Notes: a model not told the origin generated them from the letters alone. Shown: positions 19,950 through 32,694, numbered from the stretch's first letter. The stretch is DNA of 64,000 nt from Streptomyces pseudovenezuelae (GCF_001513955.1 NZ_KQ948144.1:750853-814852), one strand, 5' to 3'. A program made the numbers and translations.

Positions 19950-22812
19950 TTAGCGCGACGACGACACGTGGGTGGCGCCCTTCTGGGCCTCCGTGACGGT
20001 CCCCGTCCCGTCCCCGGTCCGGGCGTCCGGCGGTGTGCCGAGCAGCCGGCCGAGGATGTCGTGGTCGACCTCCCGGCAGGAGGAAGGCCAGCCCGGACCG
20101 CTCAGTGCGGCCTGCATGGCGGCCAGCAGCGGCGCGGGGACGTCTCCGCCGTCCCGCACTCGTTCGAACCATTCGGCGGGCGGCAGGACGTCCGACTCCG
20201 TGAGCCCGGTGTGGTGCAGCAGCTCGTCGAGCGCGTACGTGCGGTGGACCACGACCGCCGACCGGGAGTCCGAACCCCGGGATCGGCCGCGGGCCGGGCC
20301 CGGGCTCGCGGCCAGGTCCCCGAGAACGGTCTCGGCCAGGGGGCCGACGTCGCAGACCGGCACGTAGCCGCTGAGCCGGGGCATCGCGTGCACCCGGCGC
20401 GCGGTCTCGATCAGAGCGGTGAACCAGTCATCCTTGAGGTAGCCGTGGTCCTCGGGCCGGTGCCCGTAGACCAGACCGGGCCGGTAGTGGGAGACCGCAC
20501 ATCCAAGGACGGCGAGGGTGTTCACGTACTCCTCGCTGATCAGTTTCGACCGCGAGTAGGGGTCACCCACGGTCATGAGGGTCTCGGCCGACAGGGGGAG
20601 GAAGTCCGCCCCGGCCGAGGCGGCCGAGAGGAAGACGAAGGAGCGGGCTCCCAGAGCCGCCGCGCCGCGGACGACCAGCGCCGTGTTGCGTACGCTGCCG
20701 CTCATGTGGCTTTCCAGCGGCAGGAGGTGGTTGACCTGGTAGCCGCAGTGCACCACCGCGTCGAGGACGGGTCCGCGCCGCCGTTCGACCCACCGTTCCA
20801 GTTCTTCGTAGGAGATCGCCTGCACCTGGGCGTAGTCGGCGGCCTCCCGCCCGAACCGGGTGCGGTGCTCGGTCAGCACCCGGTCGGGATCGCCGGTGCT
20901 GACGACCAGGACGGGGCGACCGGCGCGGAGCAGCCGGTCCAGAACGTGTCCTCCGATGAAACCCGACGCGCCGGTGAGGAGCACGACCCGGTCGCCGGCC
21001 TCGGCCCACGGCACCGGCTCGTGTTGGGTGTCGTGGAGTAGTACCGGAAGCTCGGCTCGCAGGGCGTCCAGCTCGGACTCCACCCGGCGCAGCAGTGTCT
21101 CGACCGCGGACTCGGCCGGGGCGACGGCCTCTCCGCGCACGTGGCGCAGAAAGGCGGACGGAGCGAAGTCGTATTCCATCGCGGCGAACGCGGCCTCGAC
21201 GGCCTCCTCGCCATACGTCTCGGAGAGTTTGACCTGTACCTGGATCATGGCGAGGGAACTGCCGCCGGCGTCGAAGATCGACGTGTCCGGGCCGATCTCC
21301 TGCCCCAGGACGGCGGTCACGACGTCGAGCACCTGCCGCAGCTCCGCCGCGTCCCCGTCCAGTGTGTCGACCGTGGGCGTGAGCTGCTCCCGCACGACGT
21401 TCCGGTCCACCTTCCCGGCGGAGGTCAGGGGGAGCGCGTCGACCAGCACCACCCGGTCGGGCGCCTCCCAGACGGGCACCAGGTCCCTGATCCGGCCCAT
21501 CAACGACTCCTCGGTGGTGTCACCGTCGACGGTCGTGACCAGCAGGATCGTGTCGCCCTGCCGTACGAGCGCCACGGCCCGGTCCAGGTGGTGGGCGAGC
21601 GTGGACTCGACGTGGGCGAGGTTCACCCGGTGGCCGAGGCGTTTGATCTGCTCGTCCGTCCGTCCGACGTACGCGAGGTGACCGTCGTCGGAGAGGGTCA
21701 CGACGTCCCCGGTGGCGTAGGCGGGGGAGCCGTCGACCGTGGCGAACGCCTTGCTCTCGGCCGGGCTCCCGCCGGCGTAGCCGAGTGCCACGCCGTCGCC
21801 CACGATGACCAGTTCGCCGGTGCCCGTCGTGGCGTGCTCGCCGGTCTCGGGGTCGCGGACGAAGGCGCGGAAGCCGTCGAGAGGGGTGCCGATGGTCGGG
21901 GTGAACTCCGTCAGCTCGGCGAGGGAGAAACAGACGGTGGCCTCCGTCGGGCCGTACGCGTTGAACACGCGGCTGTACCGGGCCGCTTTGCGGTACTGGC
22001 TCTCGCTCAGGGCCTCGCCGCAGAACTCCACCTTGCGGATGCGGCGGCGCGCCGCCTCGTCGAGCCGGGCGTAGACGGACGGCGAAAGCATGGCCAGGTC
22101 ACAGCCGTGGGCGGCGAGGTGCCGTGAGACGGACCCCAGCCACGAAGCCTGGTCCCAGACCGGGACGACGAGGGTCGCCCCGGCGTACAGGGTGCCGAGG
22201 ATCTCACTGGTGGAGGCGTCGAACGAGAGCGACGCGAAGTGGAGGACCTCGTCGTCCGGCGTGATGTCGAGCAGGCGCCGCAAGGAGCGGCACAGGTTGA
22301 GGAGACCGCCGTGCCCGACGTCGACGAGCTTGGGGGTGCCGGTCGAACCCGAGGTGAAGATGGAGTAGGCGATGCGGGAACGGGCCGGCTCCTCAGGCAC
22401 GCTCCCCGCAGGCGCAGGCGCAGGCGCAGGCGCAGGCGCAGGCGCAGGCTCGTTGGGGCGGCCCACGTCACCGGCGTACAGGGCGCGGACGCCGGCCTTC
22501 TCGGCTCGCTCCAGCGCCTGGCGGTCGAAGCAGAGGAGGAGTGCCGCGTCCGCGACACCGGCGAACTCCTCGAACCGGTCGGCAGGCAGGCCGGGGCTCA
22601 TCGGGGTGTGAACGGCGTGGCTACGCATCGCCGCGAGGGCCCAGACCACGGCTTCCGCCGTGTGCTCCCCGGTGACCAGGACGCGGCGGCCCGCGGGGCA
22701 CTCGCGGTCGATCCGGCCGGCGAGGGCGCGCGTGACCCGGTCGAGCTCCTCGTACGTCCAGGTACGCCCCGCGGTCCGCAGCGCGGTCCGTCCGCGATGG
22801 CGCCGGAAGAGG

Positions 22813-22838
<26 letters not shown>
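19950..22838 (-). CDS. cmlP: Monomodular NRPS CmlP (A-T-reductase)
   Basis: About 962 residues, with no N-terminal condensation domain. The adenylation domain (about 1-480) has SIFTSGSTGTPK, FNAYGPTEATV, YATGDVVTLSDDGHLAYVGR and LTSAGKVDRN. The carrier domain follows (DAGGSSLAM, phosphopantetheine site at about Ser528), then a C-terminal thioester reductase (LLTGASGFIGGHVLDRLL, about 618 onward, with YxxxK-like YSRSK). It activates p-aminophenylalanine, holds it for CmlA and the acyltransferase, and releases it reductively. The start is not certain: I chose GTG at 22838, six bases after GGAG, overlapping the end of the upstream gene; TTG 22850 and GTG 22841 are alternatives. A (GCAGGC)7 tract encodes an Ala-Pro run in the A domain. 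Confidence 0.93.
22408..22449. repeat. (GCAGGC)7 hexanucleotide repeat inside cmlP
   Basis: Seven perfect copies of a 6-bp unit encode an alternating Pro-Ala run on the minus strand, between the first core motif of the adenylation domain and its SGSTG loop. The unit is a multiple of three, so copy-number change would lengthen or shorten a surface linker without shifting the frame. Confidence 0.9.
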
Positions 22839-25244
<2,406 letters not shown>

Positions 25245-25285
25245 TCAGCTGTTCTTGACTTTTGTGCTGGACGGGAGGCCTGAAG

Positions 25286-25591
25286 GTGACGGAGCGAATC
25301 CAAAGCGTCGTTGTGGCGGCGCTCGACGAGATCAATCTGACGCGCGAGGAGAAGATTCCCACCGATCGTGTGCTCGACTTGTGTCTGTATGGCGATTCCG
25401 GTGTCTTCGAATCGATGTACCTGGTGGCCTTTCTCTCGCTGGTCGAGGAGAACATCGAGGACGAGTTCGGCGCGGAGGTCTCGCTCACGTCCGAGAAGGC
25501 CGTGTCCCGCCGGGTGAGTCCGTTCAGCAGCGTCCGCAGGCTGGTCGGATTCATCGAGGAAGAACTGGAACTCGTCGGCGTGCGTGGTTAG
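25286..25591 (+). CDS. Stand-alone acyl carrier protein
   Basis: A 101-residue acidic helical protein. GDSGVFESMYLVAFLSLVEE has the shape of a carrier-protein DSL helix with Asp replaced by Glu, making Ser43 the likely phosphopantetheine site. GGGAGG seven bases before the GTG sets the start. It matches sven0925, the overlooked acyl carrier of the S. venezuelae chloramphenicol cluster, and probably carries the acetyl/dichloroacetyl unit loaded by CmlK, halogenated by CmlS and transferred by the condensation-like enzyme. The odd DSL motif explains why annotation tools miss it. Confidence 0.8.
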   Translation: MTERIQSVVVAALDEINLTREEKIPTDRVLDLCLYGDSGVFESMYLVAFLSLVEENIEDEFGAEVSLTSEKAVSRRVSPFSSVRRLVGFIEEELELVGVRG

Positions 25592-25608
25592 CACAGGCCG
25601 TCGCTCTC

Positions 25609-26307
25609 ATGATCCTCATGATCACCGGCACCCGGACCGGCATCGGAAAGGCCCTGGCGGAGCACTTCCTGGAGGTCGGGCATGACGTCGTCGGGTGCAG
25701 CAGAAGGCCATCGACCATCGATCACCCCCGCTACCGGCACCACGAGGCGGATCTCGCGGACCTCGGTCAGACGAAAAGAATGTTCCGGAGTGTCCGGCAG
25801 GAGTACGGAAAGCTGGACGCACTGGTCAACAATGCGGGAACCTCGTCGATGAACCACTTCTTGACGACCCCCGACGAGGTTTCCCGCAAGATATTCGACA
25901 TCAATTTCTTCGCCGTGCTGAACTGTTGTAGAGAAGCGGTCAAACTGCTGCGGAAGTCGACGGAACAGACCTCCGCGATCCTGAATGTCTCGACGGTCGC
26001 GGTGCCCTGGGCCATAGAAGGACAACTCGCTTACTCGGCCAGCAAGAGCGCGGTCGAACAACTCGTCCGCGTGATGAGCAAGGAGTTGTCCACGTTCGGA
26101 ATCAGGGTGAACGGGATCGGGCTTCCGCCCGTTCACACCATGCTGACGAGGACCGTACCCCGGCCCAAGATCGACACTCTGATCGCGCGCCAGGCGATAT
26201 CCCGCCAGTGCACGACGGCCGACATCGTCGGACCGGTGGAGTTCCTGATCGGTCGGCAATCAGAGTTCATCACGGGCGAGACTCTCTTTCTTGGGGGTGT
26301 GCACTGA
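25609..26307 (+). CDS. cmlJ: Short-chain dehydrogenase/reductase CmlJ
   Basis: A 232-residue classical SDR. The nucleotide-binding TGTRTGIGKALAEHF is near residues 6-20, NNAGTSS near 75, and the catalytic Ser and YSASK (Tyr-x-x-x-Lys) near 130-150. It is the cmlJ equivalent and is proposed to act in a redox step of the pathway, for example reduction of the released aldehyde to the terminal alcohol; the exact step is not shown by sequence. No clear RBS precedes the ATG at 25609, so coupling to the ACP gene 18 bp upstream is likely; a second ATG is at 25618. cmlK starts directly after its stop. Confidence 0.88.
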   Translation: MILMITGTRTGIGKALAEHFLEVGHDVVGCSRRPSTIDHPRYRHHEADLADLGQTKRMFRSVRQEYGKLDALVNNAGTSSMNHFLTTPDEVSRKIFDINFFAVLNCCREAVKLLRKSTEQTSAILNVSTVAVPWAIEGQLAYSASKSAVEQLVRVMSKELSTFGIRVNGIGLPPVHTMLTRTVPRPKIDTLIARQAISRQCTTADIVGPVEFLIGRQSEFITGETLFLGGVH

Positions 26308-27753
26308 ATGCGCGACGAACTGGTGCGGAGGTTCGAGGACTTCGGTACGCGTACGGCGCTCTTCGACCGCGGGACCGCCGTCACGTACGCGGAGCTCCTG
26401 AAGCGGATCCGTGACACGCGGGAACGGCTGGCACTCCACGGAGTGAAGCCCCGGGAGACCGTGGTCGTCCATGGCGACTACTCGACGGACTCGGTGGCCA
26501 CCCTGTTCGCGCTCTTCCTGGACAGGAACGTCGTCGTGCCGGTGGTCACGCTCACCGACACGACGCTCGACACCCTCACCGAGCACTGCCGGCCGAGTCA
26601 CCTGGTCGGGACGACCGAGGCCGGTGTCGAGATCCGGGACCTCGCGCAGCCGACGGCCGCCTCCACCGGCCAGTCCGGCGGCGCCGGTCCGGCCCAGGCC
26701 GCCGCCCCCGACGCCGCTGAGGGCGCCGGCACGGTGCACGCCAGGCTCGGCGACCCGGGCGCTGCCGGACTCGTGCTGCTGAGCAGCGGCAGCACCGGCG
26801 CACCGAAGGTCATCCTGCACAGTCTCGATGTCCTCGTCGGCGAGAAGCTCCAGAAGCGACCGCGCCGTCGGCCGAACGCCCTCAACATCCTCATGGTGCT
26901 GATGTTCGATCACATCGGAGGCATCAACTCCCTGCTCAGCACCCTCCTCGTCGGGGGCACCGCGGTCCTTCCCCGCCACCGCACCCCGGACGAGATCTGC
27001 GCGCTGATCGAGCGCCACCGGATCCTCGTCCTCCCCACGAGCCCGACCTACCTCAACCTGATCATGGTCGGCGGCTACCACCGCACGTACGACCTCAGCA
27101 GCCTGCGCCTGATCACGTACGGCACTGAGCCGATGTCCGACGAACTGCTCGACCGGGTCCACCGGACCTTCCCGGGGGTGCGGCTGCTCCAGACCTTCGG
27201 CACCAGCGAGACCGGCATCGCCACCACCACGAGCGAATCGTCGAGCAGCACGTACTTCAAGATCTCCGACGCCGGTGTGGAGTACCGGATCGTCGACGGC
27301 GAACTCCAGCTCAGAAGCCGGACTCAGTTCCTCGGCTATCTGAACTACGACGACGACTCGCTGACCGAGGACCGCTGGTTCAGGACCGGCGACCTGGTCG
27401 AGGAGGCAGCCGACGGCTACCTCCGGATCAAGGGCCGGGCCAAGGAGGTCATCAACGTCGGAGGCGAGAAACTCCTCCCGCTGGAACTCGAGTCGGTCCT
27501 CATGGGCAGTCCCCTCGTCGAGGACTGCGTCGTGTACGGGAGGCCCAACGCGATCACCGGCCAGGCGGTGTGCGTGGACATCAAGCCCAGCGGCGAGCTC
27601 ACCCGCGCGGCCCTGCGAAAGCATGTGACGGAGTTCCTCGCCGGCCGGGTCGAACCGTTCAAGGTCCCTTCGAAGATCAACGTGGTCGACACGATCGCGA
27701 TGTCGGACCGCCTGAAGAAGCTGCGGTCCCGGCCGGGCGCGGACGAGGAGTGA
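26308..27753 (+). CDS. cmlK: Acyl-AMP ligase / acyl-CoA synthetase CmlK
   Basis: A 481-residue ANL-superfamily enzyme with the P-loop LVLLSSGSTGAPKV, the FGTSETGIATT motif, RTGDLVEEAADGYLRIKGR and a C-terminal catalytic lysine region (MSDRLKKLRSRP). It should activate an acetyl-type acid and load it onto the adjacent ACP for halogenation. ATG follows the cmlJ stop without a gap (TGAATG). A Pro/Ala/Gly-rich insertion lies at about residues 115-145, before the P-loop. Confidence 0.9.
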   Translation: MRDELVRRFEDFGTRTALFDRGTAVTYAELLKRIRDTRERLALHGVKPRETVVVHGDYSTDSVATLFALFLDRNVVVPVVTLTDTTLDTLTEHCRPSHLVGTTEAGVEIRDLAQPTAASTGQSGGAGPAQAAAPDAAEGAGTVHARLGDPGAAGLVLLSSGSTGAPKVILHSLDVLVGEKLQKRPRRRPNALNILMVLMFDHIGGINSLLSTLLVGGTAVLPRHRTPDEICALIERHRILVLPTSPTYLNLIMVGGYHRTYDLSSLRLITYGTEPMSDELLDRVHRTFPGVRLLQTFGTSETGIATTTSESSSSTYFKISDAGVEYRIVDGELQLRSRTQFLGYLNYDDDSLTEDRWFRTGDLVEEAADGYLRIKGRAKEVINVGGEKLLPLELESVLMGSPLVEDCVVYGRPNAITGQAVCVDIKPSGELTRAALRKHVTEFLAGRVEPFKVPSKINVVDTIAMSDRLKKLRSRPGADEE

Positions 27754-27874
27754 ACGTCCTCCTCGCGCCCGCACCCGTGCGCCGATCCCATACGACCGCG
27801 CCCCACCCCCAGCTCTCCGCGTGCCGCACCGGCGCGCAGTCACATCAGCCCGTCCTCGTCCCAAGGAGTACGTG

Positions 27875-29590
27875 ATGGCACAAGCGAAGGTCGCGATCAT
27901 CGGCGGAGGGCCGGCCGGTAGTGTCGCGGGCCTCACCCTGCACAAGCTCGGCCACGACGTCACGATCTACGAGCGGTCCGCCTTCCCCCGCTACCGCGTC
28001 GGTGAGTCCCTCCTGCCCGGCACGATGTCGATCCTCAACCGCCTCGGTCTCCAGGAGAAGATCGACGCGCAGAACTACGTCAAGAAGCCGTCAGCGACCT
28101 TCCTCTGGGGCCAGGACCAGGCCCCCTGGACCTTCTCCTTCGCGGCTCCCAAGGTCACGCCCTGGGTCTTCGACCACGCCGTCCAGGTGAAGCGCGAAGA
28201 ATTCGACCAGCTCCTCCTCGACGAGGCCCGGACCCGCGGGATAACAGTCCACGAGGAAACCCCCGTCACCGACGTGGACCTGTCCGATCCGGAGCGCGTG
28301 TCCCTGACGGTGCGCCAGGGAGGCGAAAGCATCACCGTCACGAGCGACTTCGTCATCGACGCGGGCGGCTCCGGCGGCCCCGTCGCCCGCAAGCTCGGCG
28401 TGCGCCAGTACGACGAGTTCTACCGCAACTTCGCGGTCTGGTCGTACTTCCGGCTGAAGGACCCCTTCCAGGGGGACCTGAAGGGCACCACGTACTCGAT
28501 CACCTTCGAGGACGGCTGGGTCTGGATGATCCCTGTCAAGGAGGACCTGTACAGCGTCGGACTGGTCGTCGACCGCTCGAAGGCCGCCGAGGTACGCGAC
28601 CAGGGCGCCGACGCCTTCTACTCGACCACCCTCGCGAAATGCGTCAAGGCCGTGGACATCCTCAACGGCGCGGAACAGGCCGACGAGGTGCGGATCGTTC
28701 AGGACTGGTCCTACGACACCGAACTGTTCTCCGCCGACCGCTTCTTTCTCTGCGGCGACGCCGCCTGCTTCACTGACCCACTGTTCTCGCAAGGCGTGCA
28801 CCTGGCCTCGCAGTCGGCCGTCTCAGCCGCCGCAGCCATCGACCGCATCACCCGCCACGGCGGCGAGAAGGACGCGGTGCACGCCTGGTACAACCGCACC
28901 TACCGCGAGGCCTACGAGCAGTACCACCAGTTCCTCGCCTCCTTCTACACCTTTGCCTCGTTCACCGAGCCTGACTCCGAGTTCTGGCGCAAGCGCCGTA
29001 TCACCGAGTCCGACGACGACCGTCTGAACCGGAAGAAATGGTTCGAGAGCCTGGTGGGCAACGGCCCCGAGGACTCCGGCGGGACCGTGGCCTCCTTCCG
29101 CGACCGCGCGTCCACGATGATCTCCATCGGCCGCCACCAGCGTCCCGAGCTCAGCGACGAATTCAGCGAGGCCGAGCTGAACGCGGCGCGGATCCGCTGG
29201 ATCAGCGACCTCACCAAGCGGCTCAACAGCATCAGCCGCTTCCAGTGGACCGGCGGCAAGGCCGTGCTCAAGCCGCACTACCGCGTCGAGCCGATCGGCT
29301 TCCGGCTGGAGCAGCGGGAGATCCTGGCCAACGAGGACGGGCTCGACATGGCCCAGTACCCGATGGACGACGACACCCGGCAGATCTTCCAGGACCTCGC
29401 CGAGGAGGAGTTCGGCTACAAGACGCTGGTCAAGCGCCTCGGCGCTGTCGGCAGGCAGGAGCTGAGCACCCAGATCGTCCTCCGGCTGATGGAGGCGGGA
29501 CTCCTCACCGGCTACGACGAGCAGGGCCACAAGGTCCTCGTCCAGGGCCGGCTCCACTTCGGAGGCGTCGGCGTCGAGTACGAGGTCTGA
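27875..29590 (+). CDS. cmlS: FADH2-dependent halogenase CmlS
   Basis: A 571-residue flavin halogenase, the length I recall for S. venezuelae CmlS. The FAD motif [12 protein letters not shown] is at residues 8-19, the halogenase WxWxIP motif appears as GWVWMIP, and [14 protein letters not shown] binds the flavin diphosphate. Asp277 (in IVQDWSYD) is in the position reported to link FAD covalently in CmlS. The long C-terminal region (about 360-571) is characteristic of this enzyme. It makes the dichloroacetyl moiety. AAGGAG six bases before the ATG sets the start. It is the last intact gene of the rightward operon. Confidence 0.95.
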   Translation: MAQAKVAIIGGGPAGSVAGLTLHKLGHDVTIYERSAFPRYRVGESLLPGTMSILNRLGLQEKIDAQNYVKKPSATFLWGQDQAPWTFSFAAPKVTPWVFDHAVQVKREEFDQLLLDEARTRGITVHEETPVTDVDLSDPERVSLTVRQGGESITVTSDFVIDAGGSGGPVARKLGVRQYDEFYRNFAVWSYFRLKDPFQGDLKGTTYSITFEDGWVWMIPVKEDLYSVGLVVDRSKAAEVRDQGADAFYSTTLAKCVKAVDILNGAEQADEVRIVQDWSYDTELFSADRFFLCGDAACFTDPLFSQGVHLASQSAVSAAAAIDRITRHGGEKDAVHAWYNRTYREAYEQYHQFLASFYTFASFTEPDSEFWRKRRITESDDDRLNRKKWFESLVGNGPEDSGGTVASFRDRASTMISIGRHQRPELSDEFSEAELNAARIRWISDLTKRLNSISRFQWTGGKAVLKPHYRVEPIGFRLEQREILANEDGLDMAQYPMDDDTRQIFQDLAEEEFGYKTLVKRLGAVGRQELSTQIVLRLMEAGLLTGYDEQGHKVLVQGRLHFGGVGVEYEV

Positions 29591-29712
29591 CCGCCACCGC
29601 GCTGCCGCCGGGCAGCACTGTCCCCTCCGCCTCCGCCCTCTTCCACCGGAGCGGACGGGACGGTGCCCCGGCGGCACCCACACCCACCCTCGCGTCCCAA
29701 GGAAGCGGTCCG

Positions 29713-30425
29713 ATGAGGCACACGAAATTGCGGGACCTGGAGGTCTCCCGGATCGGCCTGGGGGCCATGGGCATGTCCTTCGGCTACACGGGCTCCGGCT
29801 CGGACGAAGTGGGCTCCGTCCGTGCCCTGCACCGCGCCCTCGACCTTGGTGCGACTTTCCTCGACACCGCCGAGATCTACGGGGCCCTACACCAACGAGC
29901 GGCTCGTCGGCCGGGCGATCGGCGGCCGTCGCAACCAGGTGGTGCTCGCCACGAAGTTCGGCTTGGTCTCCCACGCGGGCGGCGGGACGGGACGGCTCGA
30001 CAGCAGCCCGGCGAACGTCCGTACCGCCGTGGAGGGTTCGCTGCGGCGGCTCGGGACCGACCACATCGACCTCTGCTACCAGCACCGCGTCGACCCCGAT
30101 ACCCCTATCGAGGACACCGTCGGCGCCCTTGCCGACATGGTCGCCGAGGGCAAGATTCGCCACATCGGTCTCTCCGAGGCGGGACCCGCCACGATCCGCC
30201 GCGCACACGCCGTCCACCCGATCACCGCGGTCCAGTCCGAGTATTCCCTGTGGACCCGCGACCCGGAGGAGACCGTACTGCCGGTCCTGCGGGAACTGGG
30301 CATCGGATTCGTGGCCTACTCGCCGCTCGGCCACGGCTTCCTCACCGGCACCGTCCGCTCGGCCGGGTGTTTCGACGCCTTGGACCTCCGGGCGGACAAT
30401 CCCCGCTTCACTGCGGAGAACCTCC
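29713..30425 (+). pseudogene. Aldo/keto reductase, frameshifted and C-terminally truncated
   Basis: The reading starts well (AAGGAAG, then [27 protein letters not shown]), but an extra G in the GGGG run at 29881-29884 shifts the frame. The homologous sequence continues one frame over ([42 protein letters not shown]) until about NPRFTAENL near 30423. There it stops matching the family, about 80 residues short of the usual end. The next recognisable sequence is the back end of an NmrA-like gene on the other strand. The gene lies 122 bp after cmlS, but I cannot say whether it ever belonged to the pathway. Confidence 0.78.
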
Positions 30426-30466
30426 CGCAGGTGTGGACGAAGGTCAGCGGGACGGTGGTCTTGCCG

Positions 30467-30919
30467 GAAGGCTCCCGGGCGCAGTGCGAGAAACGGGACG
30501 CCGAGCTGTTCGAGCTTGTCCTCGGCGAGTTTCTTGTGCCAGAAGTGCGGGACGTGGGGCGTCCGGTCGCTGGTGAGGATGCTGGTCAGGACGAATCGCC
30601 GGATGCCGGTGCGGTGGGCGGCCTCGGCGAGGTTGGCGTTGCCGACGGTGTCGATGTCGTGCGCGTTCCTGCCGCCGCGGGTGTAGCCGGCAGCGGTGGT
30701 GATGACGGCGTCGGCGCCGTTCATGGCGGCGACGAGTGAGTCGAGGTCGAGCATGTCGCCGCGGGCGATCTCGACACCTCGCCTTTCGAGCCTGCTCGCG
30801 TCGGTGGTGGGCCGGACCAGGGCGCGGACGTTCTTGCCGCGCCCCAGCAGTTCGTCGACGACCTTGCCCCCGAGGGAACCGGTCGCGCCGACGACGAGGA
30901 CGGGGAGGGCGGTGGTCAT
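30467..30919 (-). pseudogene. NmrA-like NAD(P)-binding protein, C-terminally truncated
   Basis: The start codon at 30919 opens MTTALPVLVVGATGSLGGKV with a GxxGxxG Rossmann motif, followed by [26 protein letters not shown] and FLALRPGAF. Family resemblance ends at about 30467, near residue 151 of roughly 280. The frame then runs on without stop into antisense sequence of the aldo/keto reductase and CmlS, which is not coding. Together with that reductase it marks a deletion joining two convergent genes. Confidence 0.75.
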
Positions 30920-31030
30920 GGGGGGACTTGGGTGGGTGGGGTAGCCGTGGTCGGGGGAGGCTGGCGCTGTTGGCCGGGTCGCTCGGGGGGCCGGCCTGTG
31001 GTGTGTCGCCCCGGCCCCCGAATGAGTTCC

Positions 31031-31058
31031 GGTCCGCCTCCACCGGTCCGCCTCCACC
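31031..31058. repeat. 14-bp tandem duplication
   Basis: GGTCCGCCTCCACC occurs twice in direct tandem in the 220-bp gap between the NmrA remnant and the MarR gene. I see no other element in that gap. Confidence 0.8.
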
Positions 31059-31141
31059 GGGACAGCTCGCGCTTGGCGGCCCTCACACCGATACCCGTTC
31101 ACCCCGGTTCTCACCGACGTACAGGCACAGGCCGAGGGGGG

Positions 31142-31621
31142 TTACTCGGACTCTCCCGCCGCGACATCACGGCAGTTGAGCGCGTCGGCGATGGCGTAGG
31201 CGATGCCGACGAAGGACTCTGCCTGCTGCGCCGACAAGTTCACCGCGGAGGTCTCCTCCAGGGCCCGCCACATGGCTGCCAGGGGCTCGCGCATGGCACG
31301 GCCCTTGTCGGTGAGGTGGACGACCATGACGCGCCGGTCGTGTGCGGCCGGCTCGCGCACGAGCAGTCCGGCGTCCTGCATGCGGCGCAGGGACTTGGAG
31401 ACGGTGGAGTGGTCCAGGCCGACGCTTTCGAGCAGTTCGGACTGGGTCTGGCCGTCCCGGTCGAGGAGTTGCATGAGCAGCAGTTCCTGGCCGGGATGCA
31501 GGTCCATCTCGCGGAGCATGGCGGCGGCGCGGGCGCGGTGGGCGCGGGCGAGCTGGAAGATCGCGTAGCTCATCGGACCCTCGCCGGCCGTAGAGGGGGT
31601 GCGGTGGGTGGAGGCGGGCAT
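31142..31621 (-). CDS. MarR-family transcriptional regulator
   Basis: A 159-residue winged-helix regulator: AIFQLARAHRARAAAMLRE, LLMQLLDRDGQTQSELLE, the recognition region HSTVSKSLRRMQDAGLL and the wing REPAAHDRRVMVVHLTDKG. It is the last gene of a leftward operon with an old yellow enzyme and a quinone oxidoreductase and probably represses that operon in response to an electrophile or phenolic ligand. The start at 31621 has GAGG eight bases upstream; ATG at 31573 with GAGGG is an alternative that would begin at the first helix. Confidence 0.87.
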   Translation of the reverse strand: MPASTHRTPSTAGEGPMSYAIFQLARAHRARAAAMLREMDLHPGQELLLMQLLDRDGQTQSELLESVGLDHSTVSKSLRRMQDAGLLVREPAAHDRRVMVVHLTDKGRAMREPLAAMWRALEETSAVNLSAQQAESFVGIAYAIADALNCRDVAAGESE

Positions 31622-31632
31622 GGTGCGGTTCC

Positions 31633-32694
31633 TCAGACGGTGTGGGTGGGGTAGTCGGTGTAGCCGGCCACTCCGCCGCCGTAGAAGGTCGCCGGGTCGG
31701 GGGTGTTCAGCGGCGCGTCAGAGCGTAGCCGCTCGACCAGGTCCGGGTTGGCGAGCGCGAGGGCGCCGACGGAGACGAGGTCGGCCGTGCCGTGTTCGAT
31801 GTCCTTGGCGCGGGTGGGCAGGTCGGTGCCGCCCCGGTTGAGGATCAGCGTGCTCGGCCACAGCGCGCGCAGGGTGCCCAGCAGCTCCTCGTCGCCGGCG
31901 TGCAGCACGTGGAGGTAGGCGAGGCCGAGCGGGCTCAGGGCGCGCAGGAGCGCCGGATACAGCTCGGCGGTGTCGGACTCGGCGATGTCGTTGTAGGGGT
32001 TGCCGGGGGAGATGCGCAGGCCGGTGCGGGCGGCGCCGATCTCGTCGGCCACGGCGGCGGCGACCTCGACGGCGAAGCGGATGCGGTTGTCGACGGAGCC
32101 GCCGTACTGGTCGGTGCGCTGGTTGGTGTTGTCGGACAGGAACTGGTGCACGAGGTAGCCGTTGGCGCCGTGGATCTCCACGCCGTCGGCGCCTGCCGCG
32201 ACGGCGGCCGCTGCGGCGCGGCGGAAGTCGTCGACGGTCGCCACGACCTCCTGCGTCGACAGCGCACGGGGCGTCGGCATCTCCTGGGGCCCGGACGCGG
32301 TGAACATCGCGCCCTGCGGCTGGACCGCCGAAGGGGCGACCGGCTGACGGCCGTGAGGGGTGTTGTCGGGGTGGGAGATGCGTCCGGTGTGCATCAGCTG
32401 AATGACGATCCGGCCGTCGGCCGCGTGCACGGCATCGGTGACCTTGCGCCACCCGGCGATCTGCTCGTCATTGTGGATGCCGGGGGTCAGGAGGTAGCCC
32501 TGGCCGTCGGCGTTGGGCTGGGTCCCCTCGGTGATGATGAGCGCGTGCGAGGCCCGCTGGGCGTAGTACTCGGCGTTCAGCTCGGTCGGTACGCCTTCGG
32601 GGGTGGAGCGGTCACGGGTCATGGGGGCCATGACCAGGCGGTGCGGGAGGGAGATGTCGCCGACGGTGGTCGGTGTCCACAGGGCGTTCAGCAT
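31633..32694 (-). CDS. Old yellow enzyme-family ene-reductase
   Basis: A 353-residue FMN-dependent TIM-barrel enzyme of the NemA/OYE class: LVMAPMTRDRS, LIITEGTQ, IVIQLMHTGRISHP, the HGANGYLVHQFLSDNTN active-site segment, RTDQYGGSVDNR and the C-terminal phosphate-binding region. It reduces activated C=C bonds of quinones, maleimides and nitro compounds with NAD(P)H. GGAGGA precedes the ATG. It lies 11 bp before the MarR gene and 73 bp after the quinone oxidoreductase gene. A nitro-reducing enzyme near a nitro-aromatic antibiotic cluster may be coincidental. Confidence 0.9.
   Translation of the reverse strand: MLNALWTPTTVGDISLPHRLVMAPMTRDRSTPEGVPTELNAEYYAQRASHALIITEGTQPNADGQGYLLTPGIHNDEQIAGWRKVTDAVHAADGRIVIQLMHTGRISHPDNTPHGRQPVAPSAVQPQGAMFTASGPQEMPTPRALSTQEVVATVDDFRRAAAAAVAAGADGVEIHGANGYLVHQFLSDNTNQRTDQYGGSVDNRIRFAVEVAAAVADEIGAARTGLRISPGNPYNDIAESDTAELYPALLRALSPLGLAYLHVLHAGDEELLGTLRALWPSTLILNRGGTDLPTRAKDIEHGTADLVSVGALALANPDLVERLRSDAPLNTPDPATFYGGGVAGYTDYPTHTV

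Noticed and set aside
26260..27963. 567-codon open frame antisense to cmlK
   Set aside because: CmlK on the plus strand has all ANL motifs; the antisense frame has none and mirrors codon third-position G+C.
28823..31114. 763-codon open frame on the minus strand spanning cmlS and the reductase remnant
   Set aside because: Only its first part (30919 to about 30467) is real, the NmrA-like remnant; the rest is antisense to cmlS and the aldo/keto reductase, with low-complexity composition.
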